From: Syntrophus sp. (in: bacteria)
Lineage (GTDB): Bacteria > Desulfobacterota > Syntrophia > Syntrophales > UBA5619
DNA length: 14,877 bases
Assembly (NCBI GenBank): GCA_013824905.1
Contig: PNOO01000034.1
Span: 1 to 14,877 of the forward strand
Direction of reading: 5' to 3'
Position 1 is the stretch's first letter, and each line of letters opens with the position of its first letter. Positions 6,527 through 12,980 of this stretch are shown piece by piece. The position numbers were made by a program, and so were the translations under genes. The notes under the pieces are model-generated. The model did no database searches. It worked only from the letters and a program-made list of their open reading frames with translations, and had not been told where the DNA came from.

Positions 6527-7462
6527 GTGAGTAAATATATCATGTCGTACATACTGTCAAAAACACTCATTGGGGTGATCTCGTCCCTCATGCTCTCAAT
6601 AAACACCCTATTCTGGAGCATGATCATCTTCTTTTTCGCCCTTCTCAAATTGCTATTGCCGTTCAAACCAGTACGGATCCTTATCGATCGTATCCTGAAC
6701 GGACTGGCAACCAACTGGATATCCTGCAACAGCGGCTGGATGCGCCTGACCCAAAAAATCCGTTGGGACGTACAGGGCCTCGATGGTTTGCAATATGAAA
6801 ACTGGTATCTTGTAAACACGAATCATCAGAGCTGGGTCGATATCTTCGTATTGCAACACCTGCTCAATCGCAAAATACCGTTTCTGAAATTTCTGATCAA
6901 ACGCCAGTTGATTTACGTACCCGTGATCGGCCTCGCCTGGTGGGCGCTGGATTTCCCTTTCGTGCGGCGGTACAGTCGGGAATACTTGGAGAAGCATCCG
7001 AACATGCGGGGAAAAGATCTCGAAACCACCCGCAAGGCCTGTGACAAATTTGCACGGATTCCCACCAGCGTAATGAACTTTCCGGAGGGGACGCGGTTTT
7101 CCACGACCAAGCAAGACAAACAGAAATCGCCCTATCGATACCTGCTGAAGCCAAAAGCAGGAGGGATCGCCTTGGCCATGGAATCTATGGGCCACAAATT
7201 CCAGTCCCTCCTTGACGTCACGATCGTTTATCCCGATGGTGTGCCCCGGTTTTGGGATTTCCTTTGTGGGGTGGTCAAACGGATTACCGTCCGTATTCAG
7301 CACCAGCAGATTCCTACGCGGTTCATCGACGGCGACTACGAAAACAACGCGAAATTCCGCGAAGCGTTCCAGCAGTGGCTTTACCAACTTTGGCTGGAGA
7401 AAGACGAACGGATCGGGCAATTGCTTGCCGAGAAAAATCCTGCATCAATTTCGTACCCGTGA
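6527..7462 (+). CDS. YihG-like lysophospholipid (1-acylglycerol-3-phosphate) acyltransferase
   Basis: This inner-membrane acyltransferase of the PlsC superfamily most likely transfers an acyl chain to a lysophospholipid such as lysophosphatidic acid. The 311 residues begin with a membrane region (about 10-45). Catalytic motif NHQSWVD follows, with His100 and Asp105 (the HX4D pair), then the substrate-binding motif FPEGTR (185-190). Long stretches match what I remember of enterobacterial YihG, for example LEGL/LDGL..NWYL, PFVRRYSREYL.KHP, RGKDLETTR, the KAGGIALAM region and QQWLYQLWLEKD. Start: GTG at 6527 has a poor ribosome site. ATG at 6542 is an alternative, with GGGTGAG about 10 nt upstream. 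The DNA is more AT-rich than its neighbours. The gene is followed by mtgA after 27 nt. Confidence 0.85.
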   Translation: MSKYIMSYILSKTLIGVISSLMLSINTLFWSMIIFFFALLKLLLPFKPVRILIDRILNGLATNWISCNSGWMRLTQKIRWDVQGLDGLQYENWYLVNTNHQSWVDIFVLQHLLNRKIPFLKFLIKRQLIYVPVIGLAWWALDFPFVRRYSREYLEKHPNMRGKDLETTRKACDKFARIPTSVMNFPEGTRFSTTKQDKQKSPYRYLLKPKAGGIALAMESMGHKFQSLLDVTIVYPDGVPRFWDFLCGVVKRITVRIQHQQIPTRFIDGDYENNAKFREAFQQWLYQLWLEKDERIGQLLAEKNPASISYP

Positions 7463-7489
7463 CTAAAAATTGATTGAAAGATTAAGGAT

Positions 7490-8362
7490 GTGGCTCGACA
7501 GCCCGACTTCCTGATACGATCGGTTCGAGGATTTGGGAAGATGGGAAAGAAATGGGCAGCGGGTGCCGGGTTCCTTGTTGCAGCGGCGCTGGTTTTGAAC
7601 ATTGCCATTTATCTTGTCTGGCCGGACGTCTCCCGCCTGAAAAAGGAACGACCTGGTAAAACCTCTTTCATGGCCTACCGGGAGCAGCAATGGAAGAGGG
7701 AAGGGGCGAAAAAGAAAATCGACCAGCAGTGGGCGCCGCTGAACCGGATCTCTCCCTATGCGGTCAAAGCGGTGATCATCGCAGAGGACGATAAATTCTG
7801 GGCACACGAGGGATTCGATTTCGAGGCGATCCAGAAAGCCGTCGAGAAAGACTTTAAGAAAAAGCAGTTTAAGGCTGGGGGGAGCACAATCAGCCAGCAG
7901 CTGGCGAAAAATCTCTACCTTACCCCGTCCAAGAATCCCATCCGGAAACTCAAGGAGGCGGTTCTGACCTGGCGTTTGGAAAGGAGCCTCTCCAAACGGC
8001 GGATCATCGAACTCTACATGAATGTCGCAGAGTGGGGAGACGGCATCTTCGGGATTGAGGCTGCCTCCCTCCATTACTTCAGGAAAAGCGCCGCCGACCT
8101 GACGGCCAGGGAAGCGGCGCGGTTGGCCGTAGTCTTGCCGAGCCCGCTCCGCTATCATCCCGGTGGAGGAGGGAGTTATCCGGAGAATAGGGCGGAGACA
8201 ATCTATAGGATCATGGTCCGGCGGGGGATCGTCATTCCCGATTATGAGGAGTTGCTCAAAGAGGTCTCTGCGGAAGCTGGGAAAGCCGGGCAAGAGGCCG
8301 AGGCGGAGGATCAAGGGGAAAAATTGAGAAAAGACGGTGCCGGGGAAGGCTCGGATCGTTAG
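7490..8362 (+). CDS. mtgA: Monofunctional biosynthetic peptidoglycan transglycosylase (GT51)
   Basis: This enzyme polymerises lipid II into glycan strands at the outer face of the inner membrane. The 290-residue product has one N-terminal transmembrane anchor (about 22-44), then the GT51 domain. Its motifs are AEDDKFWAHEGFD with catalytic Glu99, AGGSTISQQLAKNLYL (129-144), RKLKEAVLTWRLE, KRRIIELYMNVAEWGDGIFGIE with second catalytic Glu174, and AARLAVVLPSPLRY. There is no transpeptidase domain, hence a monofunctional enzyme. The last 40 residues are Lys/Glu-rich and disordered-looking, longer than in Escherichia coli MtgA. GTG at 7490 has AAGG too close; ATG 7541 (17 codons later) with GAGG/GGGAAG upstream is an equally plausible start and keeps the anchor. 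It is probably co-transcribed with the acyltransferase. Confidence 0.92.
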   Translation: MARQPDFLIRSVRGFGKMGKKWAAGAGFLVAAALVLNIAIYLVWPDVSRLKKERPGKTSFMAYREQQWKREGAKKKIDQQWAPLNRISPYAVKAVIIAEDDKFWAHEGFDFEAIQKAVEKDFKKKQFKAGGSTISQQLAKNLYLTPSKNPIRKLKEAVLTWRLERSLSKRRIIELYMNVAEWGDGIFGIEAASLHYFRKSAADLTAREAARLAVVLPSPLRYHPGGGGSYPENRAETIYRIMVRRGIVIPDYEELLKEVSAEAGKAGQEAEAEDQGEKLRKDGAGEGSDR

Positions 8363-8379
8363 GCCGAAAATAGAGATCG

Positions 8380-9120
8380 TCAGATCCAGACTGTCCGGAT
8401 GAAGAGCAACGCGCCGACCATGATCAGGATGATGTGGATATATCGGTCGAAATGTCCCTGAGGAATCATTCGGTTGAGGCGGTTTCCGATCCACATCGAC
8501 AGCAGAACGGCAGGCAGGGAGAGGAAAAAATACCAGCCGACTGCCGGCGTCCAGAGACCGCCCAATCCGTGACTGACGATGATGATGAGATTGGCCGGGA
8601 AAAAATAGCCCTGGAGGTTTGCCCGGAAACTGTATGGCGGCCATTTACGGAGGGTGCCGTAAATGACGACAGGGGGGCCGTTGGAGTTGTAAGCGCTGCC
8701 CAGGATGCCGGCCAGGAAACCGAACGGATAGGACGCCCACTCCCGTTTCAGAAAAAAGAGCTTTGGCCGGAAGAGGGAGTAGAGGGAAAATCCCATGATA
8801 ATCAGTGCAAGGATGATCTTGCCCGTGTTTTCGTGAGGTCCCTTGAGAAGAAGGAGACCGAGTGGCATTCCCGCAAGTGTGCCGATCAGCAGCCTCCAGG
8901 TGCTCTTGAAGTCGATTATCCGCCAATCCTTTACGAGAATTGCCAGCGCCAGAATTGCCGCGATCAGGGCGACGAGAGGTGTCGCCGTCTTCATGCCGAT
9001 CGCTGTCATGGCCAAAAGCGGCATGGCAATGAGGGCGTTGCCGAAACCGAAGACGGCGCGGACCAACGTTGAGACAAACAAGACAGCCAAAACTGCAATT
9101 GTAGTACTGTCAATAGGCAT
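8380..9120 (-). CDS. TauE/SafE family anion permease
   Basis: This is an integral inner-membrane protein of 246 residues with about eight hydrophobic segments. It fits the TauE/SafE (sulfite exporter, formerly DUF81) family. Diagnostic segments are the N-terminal RAVFGFGNALIAMPLL, the AGMPLGLLLL region after the first repeat half, and GSAYNSNGPPVVIYG in the second half, the family's second conserved loop. The family exports sulfite, sulfonates or organic anions; the substrate here is not visible. The start at 9120 is chosen because AAGGAAAAGG lies about 8 nt upstream. A longer frame to 9210 adds a non-membrane stretch without a ribosome site. It lies 102 nt downstream of the small ORF that ends the redox operon, on the same strand, and no clear promoter is seen, so it may be the operon's last gene. 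Confidence 0.88.
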   Translation of the reverse strand: MPIDSTTIAVLAVLFVSTLVRAVFGFGNALIAMPLLAMTAIGMKTATPLVALIAAILALAILVKDWRIIDFKSTWRLLIGTLAGMPLGLLLLKGPHENTGKIILALIIMGFSLYSLFRPKLFFLKREWASYPFGFLAGILGSAYNSNGPPVVIYGTLRKWPPYSFRANLQGYFFPANLIIIVSHGLGGLWTPAVGWYFFLSLPAVLLSMWIGNRLNRMIPQGHFDRYIHIILIMVGALLFIRTVWI

Positions 9121-9222
9121 GGAAGACCCTTTTCCTTGATCCACAGCGGTGAAAAAAATCAGGGCTGGGACACCATTTTCCTGGATTGGAACGGCGAATC
9201 TGCAGGGCAATGAAACGTTTGA

Positions 9223-9342
9223 CTATGGTGTCAGGGCTTCCTTGAGAATCCCCAGTTCAGCGATCCAGGGGAAACCATTCTCCTTGGCAAAAGGAATGTA
9301 TTCTTCGATGGGTTGATGCCCAGCGTTGAAGCACAACTTCAT
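9223..9342 (-). CDS. 39-residue small ORF at the end of the redox operon
   Basis: The ATG at 9342 is preceded by CTGGAGG with 9 nt spacing, a strong ribosome site. It lies 36 nt after the stop of the dehydrogenase gene on the same strand. The product is 39 residues: it begins MKLCFNAGHQPIEEY, continues with an amphipathic middle and IAELGILKEAL, and ends at TAG. I do not recognise it. The beginning resembles the first strand and helix of TIM-barrel isomerases (MKL-x-FN, IEEYIPFAKENGF), so it may be a truncated remnant of such a gene rather than a true small protein. The ribosome site and in-operon position argue for translation. Confidence 0.5.
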   Translation of the reverse strand: MKLCFNAGHQPIEEYIPFAKENGFPWIAELGILKEALTP

Positions 9343-9378
9343 GTTTAATAACCTCCAGATTTTAAGTAGAAATGGATT

Positions 9379-10260
9379 TTATGGCCGGGGGAGCTCCATC
9401 GCCTGGAGAACTTCCGTGAGGGTTGTCGGCAGTTCACCGCCCAATCGTTCGCGCAGGTCGAAGCCGGCACACCAGAGGAGCTTTTCCCGCGTGGCCTTGG
9501 ACATCCCGGCGGGGACACCGAGCTCTTCGAGCGTGGCGATGACTTCTTCCATCTCGTGGGCCATCCGCTCCGCATTAACGGCCCCCTTTGTCATTTGTTG
9601 CCGTGCCGTTTCCAGAAAGGGTACACCGTCAAGAGATTCAGCGATGGAGCCGAGGACCATCTCATTGACGCCGTAGCGGTGCGTTGCGGTCAGTGTTTCA
9701 AGAAAGAGGGAGAGGAGTCCCTTCATGAAGATGCTGCGAAACATCTTGATGGCGGAGGCCTGACCGGGTTTTCCGCCGATCACGCTGATCTTCATCCCAT
9801 AAGGTTGCATGCATTTCTGGAAACGAGTGGCGCCATCGCCGGAGGCGAGGATCGGCACTTGGTGGAGAAAGGCTGGAATCGCCCCCATCATCGCGGCGTC
9901 GACAAAGGCGGCCCCGGTTTTTACCACAATCCCGGCCACTGTCTCCTTGACCTTGGGCGAAGCAGTATTGACATCGACATAGAGGTGTGAAGGGCCAAGG
10001 AAAGGCGAAGCGTCATTCGCAACATCGATGGCCATTGCGCCGGTAACGCAGGAGATTACTGTCTCCACGCGCGAAAGAAGCTCGCAAACGGTAGCCGCAC
10101 GGGTAGCGCCGATCTCGGCAGCATGCCGGCGTATTACCTCCGCATAGGGTTGTGTCTCCTGCATGCGATCGTGGAAATGGACCTCCTCAATCCCCGCCCC
10201 GCGAAGTCCTTTGGCCAGGCCGTAGCCTGCGCCGCCGAAACCGATGAATCCCAGTGCCAT
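9379..10260 (-). CDS. NAD(P)-dependent dehydrogenase, 6PGDH/3-hydroxyisobutyrate-type with DUF1932 C-terminus
   Basis: This 293-residue cytoplasmic oxidoreductase of the beta-hydroxyacid dehydrogenase superfamily should oxidise or reduce a hydroxy-acid-like substrate with NAD(P). The N-terminal Rossmann domain has GFIGFGGAG (4-12). VDVNTASPKV (95-104) is the substrate-loop motif, and GQASAIKMFRS (166-176) carries the expected catalytic Lys172. The helical C-terminal half fits DUF1932. The start at 10260 is set by GGAAGGAGA 4 nt upstream; a longer frame to 10353 would run into the preceding gene. The stop of the upstream unknown gene is 16 nt away, so it belongs to the operon. The substrate is unknown; co-location with iron-sulfur proteins suggests it links the operon to an organic substrate. 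Confidence 0.85.
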   Translation of the reverse strand: MALGFIGFGGAGYGLAKGLRGAGIEEVHFHDRMQETQPYAEVIRRHAAEIGATRAATVCELLSRVETVISCVTGAMAIDVANDASPFLGPSHLYVDVNTASPKVKETVAGIVVKTGAAFVDAAMMGAIPAFLHQVPILASGDGATRFQKCMQPYGMKISVIGGKPGQASAIKMFRSIFMKGLLSLFLETLTATHRYGVNEMVLGSIAESLDGVPFLETARQQMTKGAVNAERMAHEMEEVIATLEELGVPAGMSKATREKLLWCAGFDLRERLGGELPTTLTEVLQAMELPRP

Positions 10261-10276
10261 GTTTCTCCTTCCACCG

Positions 10277-10927
10277 CTACCAGCGGTCAACGGTATAGAG
10301 AGGGGCCTTTTCTCGGAGCATCTCCGCGGAGCGGAAGGGATTGTAAATTCCACAGGTGCAGGGTTCTGCGAGCAGGACGCTCCCGTCCCACTCGCTGACC
10401 TTTCCGGTCTTGACCCGCCTGATCATGTCTTTGACCAGGTGGGGTGAGACGACGCCATGTCCGCACATCGTCGTAAACTCCCGGATGTCGGCCGGCGGCA
10501 GGCGGTCCGTCCGCCCGTGGATGCCGAGCGACAGGTTGATCATGTGGGGGGTGATGCCCAGTTCCGCGGCGATCTCCCGGACGCTGTCGGTGATCCCGCT
10601 GACCATGACGGAGATCCCCTCGTCCGCCTCTTTGAGCAGTATCACCGCCTGCTTGAGCTTCTCCCGGTCCTTGAAAACGGAGTAGACGCGCGTCCCTTCG
10701 ACGGTGATGCTGTCGAGGATCTCCTCGTTCGTCACACCGCTGTACATGTTGCGGCGGAGCGATGTTGGGATCATGTTAACCGGGCCCGCCTGATAGAGCA
10801 GTTCGACCATGTGGCGGACCTTCGGGGCGCTCCCCTTGTAGTTGAATCCCCTCGCCGGATAGATGAACAGGACATAGTCCCTCTCCAGCGATTCCAAACT
10901 GCCTTCCCTGTGCAAACTGTGAGTCAT
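10277..10927 (-). CDS. Conserved-looking protein of unknown family with C-terminal Cys/His cluster
   Basis: A 216-residue soluble protein that I cannot assign. It has no signal peptide or membrane segment. Visible blocks are YPARGFNYKGS (24-33), TSLRRNMYSG (55-64), SLGIHGRTDRLPP (133-145), then TMCGHGVVSPH (153-163) and EPCTCGIYNPFR (188-199). Cys155, Cys190 and Cys192, with His157 and His163, could bind a metal or an Fe-S cluster; this is inference from spacing. The central region alternates helix-like and strand-like stretches. The start ATG 10927 has AAGGATG about 7 nt upstream and lies 17 nt after the ferredoxin stop; the next gene begins 16 nt after its stop. Its position between a ferredoxin and a dehydrogenase suggests a redox enzyme or maturation partner. 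Confidence 0.75.
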   Translation of the reverse strand: MTHSLHREGSLESLERDYVLFIYPARGFNYKGSAPKVRHMVELLYQAGPVNMIPTSLRRNMYSGVTNEEILDSITVEGTRVYSVFKDREKLKQAVILLKEADEGISVMVSGITDSVREIAAELGITPHMINLSLGIHGRTDRLPPADIREFTTMCGHGVVSPHLVKDMIRRVKTGKVSEWDGSVLLAEPCTCGIYNPFRSAEMLREKAPLYTVDRW

Positions 10928-10944
10928 GATTTCATCCTTAATAT

Positions 10945-11670
10945 TTATTCCCAGGCTCGTCCCAAGCCCATGTTGACCTTTGCGTTAGGCCGCCAGGTTA
11001 GTCCCTCCGCCCGAATGCTCTCCAGTACCTCCTCCGGAATTGTAAGCCCCGGTTCAACGATGGTGCAGGCGTCAATGCAGAAGACGCTGTCGACCTCTTT
11101 GGCGACCTCCTTGAGCGTCCGGAGGATGCCGCGAAGCTCGTCCCGCTTCACCTTAATCTCGATAATCGCTGAGAGCACCCTCTCTCCGAGCATCTCCGGT
11201 TTCAGATCCCCCGTCGTCTCGTCGGCAATCATGGAGTGGATCGGGTTGTGCGCCTCTATCTTATGTACACCGGCGCGGGCGATCGCCCGGCTGATCTTCT
11301 GGATGTCTAGAATCGACATCCCGAGAGTCGGCCGGCCGATCTCGATCGCGACGCCGACCTCGCCGGGACCCACACGAAGTGTCACATCATTTGTCTTGGA
11401 TTCTTCGGTTCCGCGACCCTGGATCCCGGTGGCCGCGTGGGTGGCGCTGGGATCGCTGAAATACCGGCGTAGTGCACGGGGGTAATCATACACATTGGGG
11501 GATTCCGCAATGGCGTCGACGGGGCAGTGCGCGGCGCGCAGGCAGGTGCTGCACTCGTAGCAGATATCTTGGTCGATGACGCTTTTGGTCCCCTCATACC
11601 GGATCGCGGCGGTGGGACAGTAGGGTTGACAGCGTCCGCAACCCACACATAATTCTTCATGAATGATCAT
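10945..11670 (-). CDS. Two-cluster 4Fe-4S ferredoxin fused to an unrecognised C-terminal domain
   Basis: A 241-residue electron-transfer protein. Residues 1-55 are a bacterial-type two-cluster ferredoxin module. The first motif is CX2CX2CX3CP (Cys8, 11, 14, 18). The second is CYECSTC followed by five residues and CP (Cys37, 40, 43, 49), that is CX2CX2CX5C, wider than the usual X3. Residues 80-241 form a separate domain with GRGTEESKTNDVT (85-97), GVAIEIGRPTLG (106-117), a HKIEAHNPIHSM block and a further CIDAC pair (Cys198, Cys202). I do not recognise this domain. The start ATG 11670 has GAGG about 8 nt upstream, and the stop of the flavoprotein gene lies only 4 nt before it. It probably carries electrons between the flavoprotein and the downstream unknown protein or dehydrogenase. 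Confidence 0.85.
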   Translation of the reverse strand: MIIHEELCVGCGRCQPYCPTAAIRYEGTKSVIDQDICYECSTCLRAAHCPVDAIAESPNVYDYPRALRRYFSDPSATHAATGIQGRGTEESKTNDVTLRVGPGEVGVAIEIGRPTLGMSILDIQKISRAIARAGVHKIEAHNPIHSMIADETTGDLKPEMLGERVLSAIIEIKVKRDELRGILRTLKEVAKEVDSVFCIDACTIVEPGLTIPEEVLESIRAEGLTWRPNAKVNMGLGRAWE

Positions 11671-11674
11671 ACGT

Positions 11675-12934
11675 TTACCTCTTTGGTGAAAGAATCAGGG
11701 CCTGTTTGCGACCCGGGTTTTCGGGGAAAGGAATGACGTTTTTGTTTTTCGGTTGCAAAAGCGCGATTTCCCTTGTTTTGATCTCCTCTTTTGCATTGAT
11801 CAGGGCGCGGAGGGTTCCGGCGGCGGAGATGTCGCCGATAAGCGACCCCCCTACCGGCCTTCCACCGACAATAAAGAGTTCGCGTCGAATGCTCTCTTCC
11901 GGTCTCGTATAGGAGATCACCTCCGCTCCATCGACAGGGGGGCCGAGGATAACCATGGCCAGACTGTGGAGTTCCATCGCGTTGACTCTTGTGAAGTCAC
12001 GGTACGGCAAGGGCGTCTTCCGATAAAGATTCTCGGCCGCCAGCCTTCCCTGAGAGATGGCCTGGGGCCAAGTGTTGGGACTGAATTCCTCCCCGTCGGC
12101 GGCAGCCAATACAGCCACGTCACCGGCCGCGAAGACCAGCGGATCGGGTGTCTGCAAGGCCAATGAAACGACGATCTGACCCTCCGTGAGGAGCCCTGTT
12201 CCCTCCAGGAAGGAGATATCAGGGTTGGTTCCGGCTGCGACAAGGAGGGTGTTGCCGGGAATCCACTGTGCACCCGCCTTGAGGGCTGTAATTGCTCCCT
12301 GCTCGATACGGATATCATCCAGCGGCGCGTCGACATAGAGACGGATCCCCATCTTCACAAGGTGCGCCTCGACCGCTTGGGCCGCTTCCGGGGAGAGGGC
12401 GCGAAGCAGAATATGACCCCGCCTGACGATCAGCGATACCTCGAATCCCGCCTGGTTGAGATGGACCGCCGTCTTGACCCCCACCAGAGAGCCGCCGAAG
12501 ACGATTATCTGCCTGTGGTTGGCAAGCCACGCCTTCGTCGCCCTTGCCGTCGTCAAATCGCGGATGGGAAAGATCCCTTTACAGGGTGGACCCGCAAGGA
12601 TGCCGGGCAGGTAAGGGTCTCCGCCGTGGGCGAGGATCAGGCGGTCGTAGGAAAGCGTTTCGCCGTTATCCAGTAATAAGCGTTGCCTGCTGCGATCCAG
12701 TGTTTTTACCCGGACACCGGTTCTTACCGTCAGGAGAGGATCATTCGCCCCGCGCGGAAAGAAGAGCTTTTCCTCAGGGAGCGCCCCGACCATGAACTGA
12801 GGCAGGAGCGTCCTGTAATAACCGCATTCATTTTCCGCGTCGATCAATGTAACGGCCCTTTCCGGCCATACGTTTCGGCAGGTCACGGCGGCTTGAAAAC
12901 CAGCCGCGCCGCCGCCGACAATTAGACAATCCAT
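11675..12934 (-). CDS. FAD/NAD(P)-dependent oxidoreductase (CODH-associated FNOR type)
   Basis: A 419-residue flavoprotein of the pyridine-nucleotide-disulfide oxidoreductase superfamily. The FAD-binding Rossmann motif is at the very N-terminus (LIVGGGAAG, 4-12). ILAHGGDPYLPG comes next, then the NAD(P)-binding Rossmann motif (IVFGGSLVGVKTAVHL), then the second FAD motif VFAAGDVAVL. There is no redox-active CXXC, so it is an NADH oxidase/nitrite-reductase-like reductase rather than a disulfide reductase. Flavoproteins of this type are known neighbours of CooF-CooS and are thought to pass electrons between ferredoxin and NAD(P). The start at 12934 is chosen because AGAAGGAG lies 7 nt upstream; a longer frame to 13072 lacks one and overlaps the CODH-like gene. 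It begins 46 nt after that gene. Confidence 0.88.
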   Translation of the reverse strand: MDCLIVGGGAAGFQAAVTCRNVWPERAVTLIDAENECGYYRTLLPQFMVGALPEEKLFFPRGANDPLLTVRTGVRVKTLDRSRQRLLLDNGETLSYDRLILAHGGDPYLPGILAGPPCKGIFPIRDLTTARATKAWLANHRQIIVFGGSLVGVKTAVHLNQAGFEVSLIVRRGHILLRALSPEAAQAVEAHLVKMGIRLYVDAPLDDIRIEQGAITALKAGAQWIPGNTLLVAAGTNPDISFLEGTGLLTEGQIVVSLALQTPDPLVFAAGDVAVLAAADGEEFSPNTWPQAISQGRLAAENLYRKTPLPYRDFTRVNAMELHSLAMVILGPPVDGAEVISYTRPEESIRRELFIVGGRPVGGSLIGDISAAGTLRALINAKEEIKTREIALLQPKNKNVIPFPENPGRKQALILSPKR

Positions 12935-12980
12935 ACCACTGCTCCTTCTGAGCCTAAATAAGCCCTTCCGGGCGTTCTCA

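Noticed and set aside
8354..8400. GGATC...GATCC inverted repeat between mtgA and the permease gene as a bidirectional terminator
   Set aside because: The stem is only 5 bp with a loop of about 25 nt and has no T tract.
7463..8644. 393-codon open frame on the minus strand across mtgA and the end of the permease gene
   Set aside because: It runs antisense to mtgA and in a different frame from the permease, with Pro/Arg/Phe-rich low-quality sequence and no motifs; a by-product of GC-rich codon use.
10457..11485. 342-codon plus-strand frame opposite the unknown protein and ferredoxin genes
   Set aside because: Antisense to two better-supported genes with ribosome sites and Fe-S motifs; the product is Ser/Arg-rich without domains.
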